A stretch of 64,000 bases of DNA, from positions 1 through 64,000 of the forward strand of contig JAUIJB010000008.1 in NCBI GenBank assembly GCA_030430455.1, written 5' to 3'. Of the stretch, positions 8,701 through 17,800 are shown piece after piece. Source of the DNA: Verrucomicrobiia bacterium (GTDB lineage: Bacteria; Verrucomicrobiota; Verrucomicrobiia; Verrucomicrobiales; Akkermansiaceae). The translations under genes were made by a program, and so were the position numbers. Below the pieces are notes generated by a model that saw nothing but the letters and a program-made list of their open reading frames with translations, had not been told where the DNA came from and did not search any database. Position 1 is the stretch's first letter, and every line of letters begins with the position of its first letter.

Positions 8701-10548
8701 ATGAGATTCATGTATGTGCACGGCGTTGGCTTCCACGAGAAGCCGGCCACCCTGAAGGAGTGGGTCCCGGCCTGGTCGGGGACGATCCAGGCGGCGGCGC
8801 AACGGATCGGCGTCAACCTGCCGATGTATGATCCGCTCGGCGAGGACCACCTCCCCTCGCCTCCCGACGACCCCGGCCTGCTCTACTACGAGGATGTCAT
8901 CGCCGCCCACCCGGAGCCAAGCGGGGGCGAGTATCTCAAGGTCGTCGGCCAGCTGCTTGCCAGCTACGTGTCGACCCGGCTCGGCGAGTTCCTCGGCACC
9001 CGCGGGCTGATCCCGGACGAGCTCAAGTGGAAGGCCCGGCAGGTCGCCGCGTGGGTCATCAACGACGAGCTGCGCGCCGACCTGCGCCAGCGCGTGATCG
9101 AGGAGATCGAGGCCAAGCAGCCCGAGGTCATCATCGCCCACAGCTACGGCGGCCTGATCCTCTACGACACCCTGCTCTTCGAGCGTCCCGACCTGATCGA
9201 CAAGACCTGGCTGGTGACGATGGGAACCCAGATCGGCAACGCGCTGCTGCGACGCGAGTTCGGCGGCCGCCAGGAAAGCGTCGCCTGCAAGCACTGGTTC
9301 AACCTCTACAACCCGCGCGACCCGGTCTTCGTGGCCTCGATGGCCCACATCCGCGGCGCCAACTACACCCAGCTGGTCACCCGTCACGGCGAGGGGCACT
9401 CGGGCACCGGTTACCTTGGCTTCGGCGAGACCGCCGAGCGTGTGTGGCGGCCGATCTCGCTGGGCAGCCGCTGGCTGCGCGAGAACACTCGCTCGCGCAA
9501 GATCTTCCAGCGTGCCGCCCCGGTGCCGGAACGGCGCGCGCTGCTGATCGGGATCGACCGCTACGCCGACCCGCGGATCCCCACCCTCGGCGGCTGCGTC
9601 AACGACACCTACCTGCTCAGCGCCGCGCTGCAGGAGCAGGGCTTCGAGGCCCACGAGATCCGTCTGCTCCACAACGAGCGCGCGACCCGCGACGGGGTAC
9701 TCGAGCGCCTCGACTGGCTGCTCGAGGACATCGACTCCGGCGCCGAGCGGGTGCTCGCCTTCAGCGGCCACGGCGACCAGGTCCCGGTCTACGACCTCAA
9801 TGGCGAGCCCGACCACCTCGACGAGGTGCTCGTGACCCACGACTACGACTTCGAGGCCGGCTCGGGGATCCGTGACGACACCCTTTACGAGTGGTATGCC
9901 AACCTGCCCTACGAGGCGCGCCTGATGATGATCCTCGACTGCTGCCACTCGGGCGGCAGCGACCGCGACAGCGGCCCGCTGATTCGCGCGGTGAGCTCGC
10001 CCGGCGACATCGCCCACCGCCAGCTGTGCTGGGTCGAGGACGAGCAGATGTGGGAGCAGCGCGGGCTGCCGCCGCTGAACCCCGACTTCCTCGACTCCAA
10101 GCGCAAGAGCCGGAAGAAGGCGGAGGAACTCGCGCTCTACTACGGCAGCTCGGGATCGAGCCGCCGGATCGGCCGGGCCAGCATGCTGCGCGACCTCTCC
10201 GACAAGCGCTACGACCAGATCCGCCGCTCGCTCGACCGCGCCGCGGCGAAGGGCAAGTCGCGCGAGGGCGGCGGCGGCCGCCACCTCGGCCCCTACCTGC
10301 CCCTGATCTACATGGCCTGCCAGGAACACGAGAAGGCCTGCGAGTACGTCCACGGCGCGGTCAGCTACGGCGCCTTCACCTACTCGCTGGTGCAGGCGCT
10401 GCGCGATGCCGGCGACGGCGGCGAGCAGCCGACCTACGCCGCCCTTGCCAAGCTCGCCACCCGGAAGCTCCAGCGCATCGGCTACGCCCAGAACCCCTCG
10501 ATCCTCGGCGCCCCCGCCCAGCTGCGCCGGCGAATCCTTTCCTCCTGA
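8701..10548 (+). CDS. Fusion of an alpha/beta-hydrolase-like domain with a C14 caspase-like peptidase domain
   Basis: 615-residue cytoplasmic protein, no signal peptide. Residues 1-270 look like a lipase/esterase-type alpha/beta hydrolase: MRFMYVHGVGFH near the start (oxyanion HG), and a nucleophile elbow IIAHSYGGLI with Ser148; a candidate histidine lies in RHGEGHS. Residues 275-615 are a metacaspase-like peptidase: ALLIGIDRY (281-288), GCVNDT, FSGHGDQ with catalytic His357, and LDCCHSGG with catalytic Cys415. Both catalytic centres appear intact. The start at 8701 was chosen where the conserved hydrolase strand begins; upstream residues look non-coding. A gene for a lysine-rich protein follows after 7 bp. 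Bacterial caspase-like proteases often act in regulated self-killing or defence, but nothing here proves such a role; an enzyme with a self-activating protease is an alternative. Confidence 0.8.
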   Translation: MRFMYVHGVGFHEKPATLKEWVPAWSGTIQAAAQRIGVNLPMYDPLGEDHLPSPPDDPGLLYYEDVIAAHPEPSGGEYLKVVGQLLASYVSTRLGEFLGTRGLIPDELKWKARQVAAWVINDELRADLRQRVIEEIEAKQPEVIIAHSYGGLILYDTLLFERPDLIDKTWLVTMGTQIGNALLRREFGGRQESVACKHWFNLYNPRDPVFVASMAHIRGANYTQLVTRHGEGHSGTGYLGFGETAERVWRPISLGSRWLRENTRSRKIFQRAAPVPERRALLIGIDRYADPRIPTLGGCVNDTYLLSAALQEQGFEAHEIRLLHNERATRDGVLERLDWLLEDIDSGAERVLAFSGHGDQVPVYDLNGEPDHLDEVLVTHDYDFEAGSGIRDDTLYEWYANLPYEARLMMILDCCHSGGSDRDSGPLIRAVSSPGDIAHRQLCWVEDEQMWEQRGLPPLNPDFLDSKRKSRKKAEELALYYGSSGSSRRIGRASMLRDLSDKRYDQIRRSLDRAAAKGKSREGGGGRHLGPYLPLIYMACQEHEKACEYVHGAVSYGAFTYSLVQALRDAGDGGEQPTYAALAKLATRKLQRIGYAQNPSILGAPAQLRRRILSS

Positions 10549-10555
10549 CATCCCG

Positions 10556-11335
10556 ATGAGTGCCAAGGTGAAGAAGAAGACGAAGCCGCCGAAGAAGGCC
10601 ACCCGCAAGCGGGCGGTTCGGCCCGCCCCGCCGCTCGCCCTCCCCGGCGAGCCCGTCACGCGCTCGCTGCCGCTCTACCGCGAGCTCGACGAGGACCTGC
10701 TGGTCTGCCTCCAGGACCCCTTCCCCACCCCGGGCAGCTTCTCGCTGATCCGCAACTCGGAGGTCGCGGCGGTCGGCGGCCAACCCGGCAGATTCTGGCG
10801 GCTCGAGGCAACCCTCGAGATGAATCCGCCGCGGGTCCTCGCCGGCTGGGCGACCCGCGGCACCTTCACCATCGACCTCAAGGTCAATGCCCTCGCCACC
10901 GAGGCCGCCGGCAGCTGGGGCGGCACGGTGCGCGGCACCTCCGCCGGCCGGTCCTGCCGGGTGATCGTTCTGCGCACCGGCGACAAGAAGCTGCGCTTCT
11001 CGCTGCCCGGAGGATGCCAGCAGGCCGGCGAGAAGCGCCTGCCGCGGCCCGACCCCGACCGCCACCTGAATGCCGACGTCGCCTTCGCCACGCGAGGCAA
11101 GGAGGGCCTCGCCGTGGCCGCCACCGCGGTGGTCTCCAACCGCCCCTGGGCGCGCCTGATCACCGGCAGCTCAGCCGACACCGAGGGCCTCGGCTTCGAC
11201 AACAAGTGGCGCAAGAACCTGGAGGAAAAGGACGGCTCGACCACCGCCCAGGGCAGCTTCGCCTTCGCCGTCATGAGCCACTCCGCCTACACCGCCCTCT
11301 GCGCGGCGAATGGCTGGCCGGAGAAGGTCGTCTGA
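10556..11335 (+). CDS. Unknown protein co-transcribed with the hydrolase-caspase gene
   Basis: 259 residues, family not recognised. The first 25 residues are strongly basic (MSAKVKKKTKPPKKATRKRA), followed by about 230 residues of mostly beta character without membrane segments or signal peptide. Near the C-terminus it has SAYTALCAANGWPEKVV. The ATG lies 7 bp after the stop of the hydrolase-caspase gene, so the two are almost certainly translated from one message. The basic tail suggests binding to nucleic acid or another anion; the protein could be substrate, inhibitor or effector of the caspase (inference only). Confidence 0.65.
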   Translation: MSAKVKKKTKPPKKATRKRAVRPAPPLALPGEPVTRSLPLYRELDEDLLVCLQDPFPTPGSFSLIRNSEVAAVGGQPGRFWRLEATLEMNPPRVLAGWATRGTFTIDLKVNALATEAAGSWGGTVRGTSAGRSCRVIVLRTGDKKLRFSLPGGCQQAGEKRLPRPDPDRHLNADVAFATRGKEGLAVAATAVVSNRPWARLITGSSADTEGLGFDNKWRKNLEEKDGSTTAQGSFAFAVMSHSAYTALCAANGWPEKVV

Positions 11336-11382
11336 TACCGTTTCAGGGAAACCCCCTGACGTCGTTGGCCGTGCATCTTCTC

Positions 11383-11658
11383 CATCCCGGGAGGGATGAC
11401 AGCCGTTAGCCGGGGGTTGAGGAGCAACGCGACGACACCCCCGGGGTCGTCACGACTCTTCATCCCGACCCCGGCAGGGGTCGCAGCCAGTCCGCCTGCC
11501 GGCTCCATCGGTCCGGCGAGGGTGAGGATGGAAGGGGCGCTTGGTAGACCACCCGGGCCCGGCTGGCATCCCTCCAGGATGCGCTCCCCTTCGCACCTGC
11601 CTCCGGGGATGTCGCTGCGCTCAATCCCCGGCTAGTGGCTACGATCCCTCCGGGATCA
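11383..11658. repeat. REP-like two-hairpin palindromes, one in each orientation
   Basis: The 489-bp gap 11336-11824 holds no convincing gene. On the plus strand 11383-11454 is a two-hairpin element: CATCCCGGGAGGGATG, then a TTAGCC bridge, then GCCGGGGG paired with CCCCCGG across a short loop; a third hairpin (GACCCC...GGGGTC) follows at 11462-11487. A second copy lies in reverse orientation at 11602-11658. Both belong to the same family as the arrays around the transposase at 51775-53157, some 40 kb away, so this is probably a remote product of that system. The rest of the gap (11660-11824) shows only weak similarity to such elements. Confidence 0.75.
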
Positions 11659-11824
11659 CGAATCGCGACGTGGCAATGGCGATGGCGAGGCGCCATGGCC
11701 ATCGCCCGGCGGCTTGCAGCCGCGTTCCGGAGGTCGGCGGCGACGGCCCAAAGGGGGACTGGCGGCTTTCCTGGTCCGCACCTCGCTGGGTCGGGCCGGA
11801 TCAGCTTGTCTCTTACCACTCGGA

Positions 11825-13009
11825 TCAGGCCTTCGCGGGCCACATCGACCACGAGGTGTCCGGCGCCAGGTCGGGCAATGTCGACCCGCGCTCCGGCGTC
11901 GGGCTCGGGGCCATCTTGAAGAGCGGCAGCCTGGGGGCGCCGAGGCCGTCCTTCTCATACCCGACGCCGTCCTTCTCGATCAGCAGGTAGCCGCTGTAGT
12001 GCCCCCCGGGGCGCTCACCGGTGAGGATCTTAATGTCGATGGGGAAGCCCTTCCTGACATCGATCCACTCGCCGACGTAGCTCGGCCAGTTGCCGACCGT
12101 GTGCTCCTGCTGGATGGAATCGCGGCGGTCGGCGCCGCGCTGGAACTCCGCCAGGCTGCCGTCGAGGACCACCTTGTCGTCGACCAGCACCACCAGAACG
12201 TCATCGGCGAATCCGACAAAGCGGAAGCGACCGGGCTCGGGGGGAACCACGGCTCCGCGATAGGCGATCACCCAGCGGCGCCCCTGCACCTCGTCGCCGA
12301 TCGCGAAGGCCTCCGGCGCCTCCTGCGCGCCGATCTGCGGCACGTAGAGCTGGGTCAGGCGAAGCTGCTTCGGGGCACGATAAAAGTCTGCGAAGGCCCG
12401 GTCGTCGAGATCGCGCCGCACGACCCTCGCGAGGCGGTCGTCGTAGGTTTGGTTGACCGGGTGGCCGATCTCGAACCTGCCACCCCGCTCCCAGTCCTGG
12501 AGCCCCATCTCGGTCGGCTTGCGCGCGGGAGTCTGCTTGAGATCGTAGAAGGTCCCGGTGAGGCCGGGACCGGAGGAGGACCCGAACAGGCCGCCGCCAC
12601 CGCCACCCATGCCGTCGAAGCCGTCCATGCCCCAGTCGTCGCCGAAGGCGTCGCCCGCGCCGAACTCGAGGGTCGGCTCGGTGACCTCGAAGTCCGGCAC
12701 CGGGATCGCGGTGGGCGAGGCGGTGTTGGCCACGATCATCCTCGTCGCCGCCGCGGATGGCGAGCTCGGCTTGCTCTGCACCCGCTGCATCTTCTTGGTC
12801 TCCGGCCGCGAATCCCGCGACTCGGGCCCGGAATAGGTGATGATCGGCGGCTGGTCCCGTGAAACCGGGGCCAGGAAGATCAGCCCGAGGATCAACAGCA
12901 TCAGCACCAGCCCAAGGATCGCCACGAGGACCGAGGTGATGCTCGAATTGCGACGCTGCGCGGCGAGCTTGGCCTGCGCTTCGGGACTCAGTTGGGCATG
13001 AACACTCAT
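11825..13009 (-). CDS. Membrane-anchored protein of unknown function
   Basis: 394 residues. Start MSVHAQLSPEAQAKL at 13007-13009; a basic segment and one hydrophobic helix (about residues 24-47, LVAILGLVLMLLILGLIFLA) make it a signal-anchored protein with the bulk outside the cytoplasm. A low-complexity linker with a glycine-rich stretch (GMGGGGGGLFG) leads into a folded part beginning LTGTFYDLKQTPARKP. The phrase GRFRFVGFADDVLVVLVDDKVVLDGS resembles strands of PA14-like carbohydrate-binding domains, which would fit an extracellular glycan-related role, but the match is by eye only. It stands alone, divergent from the SulP transporter gene. Confidence 0.6.
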   Translation of the reverse strand: MSVHAQLSPEAQAKLAAQRRNSSITSVLVAILGLVLMLLILGLIFLAPVSRDQPPIITYSGPESRDSRPETKKMQRVQSKPSSPSAAATRMIVANTASPTAIPVPDFEVTEPTLEFGAGDAFGDDWGMDGFDGMGGGGGGLFGSSSGPGLTGTFYDLKQTPARKPTEMGLQDWERGGRFEIGHPVNQTYDDRLARVVRRDLDDRAFADFYRAPKQLRLTQLYVPQIGAQEAPEAFAIGDEVQGRRWVIAYRGAVVPPEPGRFRFVGFADDVLVVLVDDKVVLDGSLAEFQRGADRRDSIQQEHTVGNWPSYVGEWIDVRKGFPIDIKILTGERPGGHYSGYLLIEKDGVGYEKDGLGAPRLPLFKMAPSPTPERGSTLPDLAPDTSWSMWPAKA

Positions 13010-13209
13010 CGCGCTTGGGTCGTTGAAAGCAACCAAGCCCGGGATTCCGGCAGGTGCAAGGCAAGGGCGCGGCAATGGCCCGACTGGGCAGAATATGCCC
13101 ATCGCCGCCTGCAACGGCCCCCGGAATCCGGAAAAACCCCGCCCCGACCCTTGCTCTTCGGTCGGATGACCCCTATGCGGCCAACCTTCGCCCGCCCGCG
13201 CCCCGCACC

Positions 13210-14796
13210 ATGTTCTCCGAGTTTTTCCGCAAGAAGAACGGCAACTGGAAGGATGACGTCCTTTCCGGCCTGACCGTCGCCCTCGCCCTCGTCCCGGAGG
13301 CCATCGCCTTCGCCTTCGCCGCCGGGGTCGACCCGCTGGTCGGGCTCTGGGCCGCGGTCTTCATGGGCTTCATCACCTCGGCCTTCGGCGGCCGGCCGGG
13401 GATGATCTCGGGCGCCACCGGCGCCATCGCCGTGGTCGCCGGCAAGGCGGTGCAGCACGGCGACCAGCTCGGCGAGGGGCTCGGCCTGCAGTACCTCTTC
13501 GCCGTCATCATGATCGCCGGGGTCATCCAGATCCTGTTCGGCGTCCTCAAGCTCGGCCGCTTCATCCGCCTCGTCCCGCACCCGGTGATGATCGGCTTCG
13601 TCAACGGCCTGGCCATCGTCATCCTGATGGCCCAGTTCCCCTCCTTCCGCGACCCCGCCAGCGGCGAGTGGCTCGAGGGTGCCCGGATGGCGGTCATGAT
13701 CGGGCTGGTGCTGCTGACGATGCTGATCATCCAGTTCTTCCCCCGCCTCACCAAGGCCGTGCCGTCCTCGCTGATGGCGATCGTCAGCGTCGGCCTGATC
13801 GCCTTCCTCGTCTTCAAGGACAGCCCGACGGTTTCCAACGTGCTCGCCCAGGCGCCTGGCAACCCCGAGGGCAAGCTCGCCGGCTCGTTCCCCCTGCCGC
13901 AGTGGCCCTCCGACATCGACTGGGCCGGCGAGTGGAAGTTCATCCTCAAGATCGCCTTCTTCGTCGCCATGGTCGGCATCATCGAGTCGCTGATGACCCT
14001 CCAGCTGATCGACGAGATCACCGAAACCCGCGGCCAGGGCAACCGCGAGTGCGTCGCCCAGGGTGGCGCCAACTTCCTCTCCGGCCTGTTCGGCGGGATG
14101 GGTGGCTGCGCCATGATCGGCCAGTCGTTGATCAACATCAAATCCGGCGGCCGCGGCCGCACCTCGGGCATCACCGCCGCCGTCGCCCTCGCCATCTTCA
14201 TCATGGTCGGTGGGCCGGTCATCGAGCAGATCCCGATCGCCGCCCTCGTCGGGGTGATGTTCATGGTGGTCATCGGCACCTTCGAGTGGTCCTCGCTGCG
14301 CACCTTCGGCAAGGTTCCGGCGTCGGAGATCCTGATCATCCTCGCGGTCACGCTGGTCACCGTGTTCCTCCACAACCTCGCGCTCGCCGTGTTCGTCGGG
14401 GTCATCCTCTCCGCGCTGGTCTTCGCCTGGGAGAGCTCCCGCCACGTCCACGTCGACCTCGTCCACGACACCCCTGAGATGCGCATCTACTCGCTCGAGG
14501 GGCTGCTCTACTTCGGCTCGGTGCGCGATTTCTCCGACCACTTCCAGGCCCGTTCGGACGTCCCCCACATCGTCATCGACTTCGCCCGGGCGCGGGTCTG
14601 CGACCTGTCCGGGATCGAGGCCATCAACGCCCTGACCGAGCGCTACCGCCAGGCCGGCAAGAAGCTCCACCTGCGCCACCTCTCGGCCGACTGCCGCCGC
14701 ATGCTCGACCGTGCCGGCTCGCTGATCGACATCGAGGTCACCGAGGACGACCCGGAGTATCTCGTCGCGCGCATCGCGCCGCGCCACCGCGAGTGA
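13210..14796 (+). CDS. SulP family inorganic anion transporter with STAS domain
   Basis: 528-residue inner-membrane transporter. The N-terminus DDVLSGLTVALALVPEAIAF is the SulP signature region; about 400 residues of hydrophobic helices follow, with the conserved GGMGGCAMIGQSLINIKSGG loop. From about residue 415 a cytoplasmic STAS domain ends the protein, with the conserved FARARVCDLSGIEAI element. Family members carry sulfate, bicarbonate, chloride or organic anions; the substrate cannot be told, and no sulfate-assimilation or carbonic anhydrase gene adjoins it. The ATG at 13210 begins MFSEFFRKKNGNW; the frame is open upstream but that part overlaps the divergent gene. Confidence 0.92.
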   Translation: MFSEFFRKKNGNWKDDVLSGLTVALALVPEAIAFAFAAGVDPLVGLWAAVFMGFITSAFGGRPGMISGATGAIAVVAGKAVQHGDQLGEGLGLQYLFAVIMIAGVIQILFGVLKLGRFIRLVPHPVMIGFVNGLAIVILMAQFPSFRDPASGEWLEGARMAVMIGLVLLTMLIIQFFPRLTKAVPSSLMAIVSVGLIAFLVFKDSPTVSNVLAQAPGNPEGKLAGSFPLPQWPSDIDWAGEWKFILKIAFFVAMVGIIESLMTLQLIDEITETRGQGNRECVAQGGANFLSGLFGGMGGCAMIGQSLINIKSGGRGRTSGITAAVALAIFIMVGGPVIEQIPIAALVGVMFMVVIGTFEWSSLRTFGKVPASEILIILAVTLVTVFLHNLALAVFVGVILSALVFAWESSRHVHVDLVHDTPEMRIYSLEGLLYFGSVRDFSDHFQARSDVPHIVIDFARARVCDLSGIEAINALTERYRQAGKKLHLRHLSADCRRMLDRAGSLIDIEVTEDDPEYLVARIAPRHRE

Positions 14797-14892
14797 GCAC
14801 GGCCGGGGCCGGGGCCGGGAGGATCGGGCGGAGGGATTCCGCGTCGACAGGATCGCAGGATATGCTAACAGGTGCGGCGTTCCTCCTGAAGA

Positions 14893-17800
14893 ATGCCCCC
14901 AATGACACCCGCGCTGCGCTCGTTCGCCCTCGCCTCCGCCCTTCTTGCCACCCTCCACGCCGCCCCCGACACGGTCGATGCCGGCTTCGCCGCCTCGGCC
15001 GGTCAGGTGTTCGACCCGACCTCCTACGGCGGGGTCTCCTCGGTGCTCGTCCAGCCCGACGGCAAGGTCCTGTTCGGCTCCAACGAGATGCCCGGGACGG
15101 TGGCCGGCATGCCGCTCAACCTGCCGCTGATCCGCTTCAACCCGGACGGCAGCGTCGACAACACCTTCGCCGCCGACAACGACCCGAACGGCTCCGGCAC
15201 GGGGATCTACTACGACGCCGCCGGCTGGCCCGAGGTGCACGCGCTCGGGCTTGACTCCGCGAACCGCATCATCGCCGCCGGGGTGATGCAGGGGATGCGC
15301 GACGGGACCGACACGCTGGTGTCGAACTCGATCGTCCGCCTCAACCCGGACGGCACCCTGGACACCAGCTTCCAGACCGCCGGCACGACGCCCTCCGGTG
15401 GATTCAACTTCATCGAGGAGGTCACCATCCAGCCGGACGACCGGATCATCGCCGTGGGTGGTTTCGGCGGCATCAAGGACAGCCCCGCAGCAGCTGCGGT
15501 CGGCCGCCACGGCATCGCCCGCCTCAACACCGACGGCTCCCTCGACGCCGGCTTCGCCATCGACCCCGCCGACTTCGCGGTCCCCGCCGGGGCGGCCAAC
15601 CTTTCCGGGTTCTTCCGCCAGGCCTCACTCGACGCTTCCGGCAACCTCTACGTCGCCGGCGAGTTCAGCTGGGGCACCAGCTACCCGTATGCCTCCCTCC
15701 CCGTGCTCGCCCGCCTGTTCCCGGACGGACGCCGCGACCTCGCCTTCAGCCCGACGCTTCCCGCGGACCTCGAGTATGTCCTCGGCTGCGTCGTCGAGCC
15801 CTCCGGCGACATCGTCGTCCTCGGCCAGACCAGCAGCGGTGGCAGCTGGATGACCCGCCTGCAGCCGGATGGCTCGTCCGCCGGCAACTTCACCCTCGAC
15901 CCCTCGCTCGGCCGCGTCGCCGCCCGCCCGCTCGAGGTCGGCCCGAACGGCCGGTTCCTGCTGGCGACCGGCATCGGCCCCTCCGCCCCGCAGACCACCC
16001 TGGTGCGGGTGAATCCCGATGGCTCGCTGGACCCGACCTTCAACGCCGTTTCCTCGTACGTGGCCGGGCCGACCGGTGCCGGCAACGGCTACTTCGGCAA
16101 CTTCACCACCGCCCCGAGCGGCCGGATCTATTCCGGGTCGGGCTTCGACACCGTGAACGGAGTCAGCAGCACGAAGGTGGTCAGCTTCGAGGGCGACGCC
16201 CTGTCCTCATCGCCCGGCACGATCCAGTTCGCCGCTCACGCCTATTCCGCCACCGAGCAGTCCGGCATCGCCCGCATCGCGGTCACCCGCAGCGGCGGCA
16301 TCAGCGGGACGGCCTCGGCGAGCTTCTCGATCACCCCCTTCACCGCCACCACGGCCGACTACACGCCGGTCAGCGTCAGCGTGAACTTCGCCGCCGGGGT
16401 CGGCGGCGTCCAGTACGTCGACATCCCAATCACCGCGGACGCCCTGGCCGAGAGCCCCGAGGTCGCCGATCTCTCCCTCAGTGGCATCACCGGCGCCTCC
16501 GCCGGCACGCTGACCAGCGCCAAACTCAACATCCTCGACTCGAACTCGCCGCCGCAGATCGTGCTCCAGCCGCAGGCGCTCTTCGTCCCGCCCTTCGACA
16601 GCTTCATCCTCTCCGTCGGCGTGCTTCCGGGAGCCAACCCGATGAGCTACCAGTGGTTCAAGGACGGCGTCGCCATCCCCGGCGCGACCAGCCCGCTCCA
16701 TCTGGTCACCGACGCCGACCCCGGCCTGCACAACGGCAGCTACACCGTCGAGGTGACCAACCCGAACGGCACGACCTCCTCGGCGGCGGCCCTCGTCACG
16801 GTCAAGGACCCGGCGATCCTCTCGATCGGCGCCGCCAGCTTCTCCGCACTGGAGAGCGACGGCACGCTCAGCGTGACCCTCAGCCGCGGCGGATCCTCCG
16901 TCGGGATGGTCTCGGTCGACCTCGTCAGCAGCGACGCCGGCGCGACCTCACCGGCCGACTTCACCGCCGTCAGCCAGACGGTCAGCTGGGCCGACGGTGA
17001 CACGGCCGACAAGACCGTCATCGTCAGCCTGGCCGACGATTCCGATGTCGAGTCCCCCGAGGACTTCGTCGTCACCCTCGCGAACTTCTCCGCCGACAGC
17101 ACTCCCGGCGCGCTGACCACCGCCACCGCCACCATCCTCGACGACGACTCGCCGCTGGCCATCACCACCCAGCCGGCCCCGCAGACCGTCGGCGAGAACG
17201 GCCTGGTCGTCTTCAACGTGGCTGCCGACTCGCAGTCGCCGCTCAGCTACCAGTGGTTCGGCCCGTCCGGCCTCATTCCCGGCGCCACCATGGCCAGCTA
17301 CCAGATCGCCGCGGCGGCTCCCTCCGACTCGGGCGACTACCACGTCGAGGTCACCAACAGCGCCGGAACGGTCACCTCGGCCGCCGCCGCCCTCTTCGTC
17401 GCGCCCGGACCCCACCTCATCGCGCCGGGCTTCACCGCGGCGCCGGTCTTCAACGGCACCATCCGCGACCTGGCCGTGCTCGACGACGGCTCGGCCATCG
17501 TCGCCGGCGACTTCACCCAGGCCGACGCCAACCCGGCCGCCTACATCGTCAAGCTCGACGCCACCGGCGCGTTGGCGCCGGTCACCTTCGCGGCGCCGAA
17601 CGGCAGCATCCGCTCGATCGCCGTGCAGTCCGACGGCAAAATCCTCGCCGCCGGCCTCTTCACCACGGTGGACTCGACCACCTGCCGCTACCTGACCCGT
17701 TTCAACACCGACGGCTCGCTCGACGCCGGCTTTGCTGCCAACATCGGGGACAACTTCAACAACAGCGTGCTCGCGGTCGACCTGCTGCCCGACGACCGCA

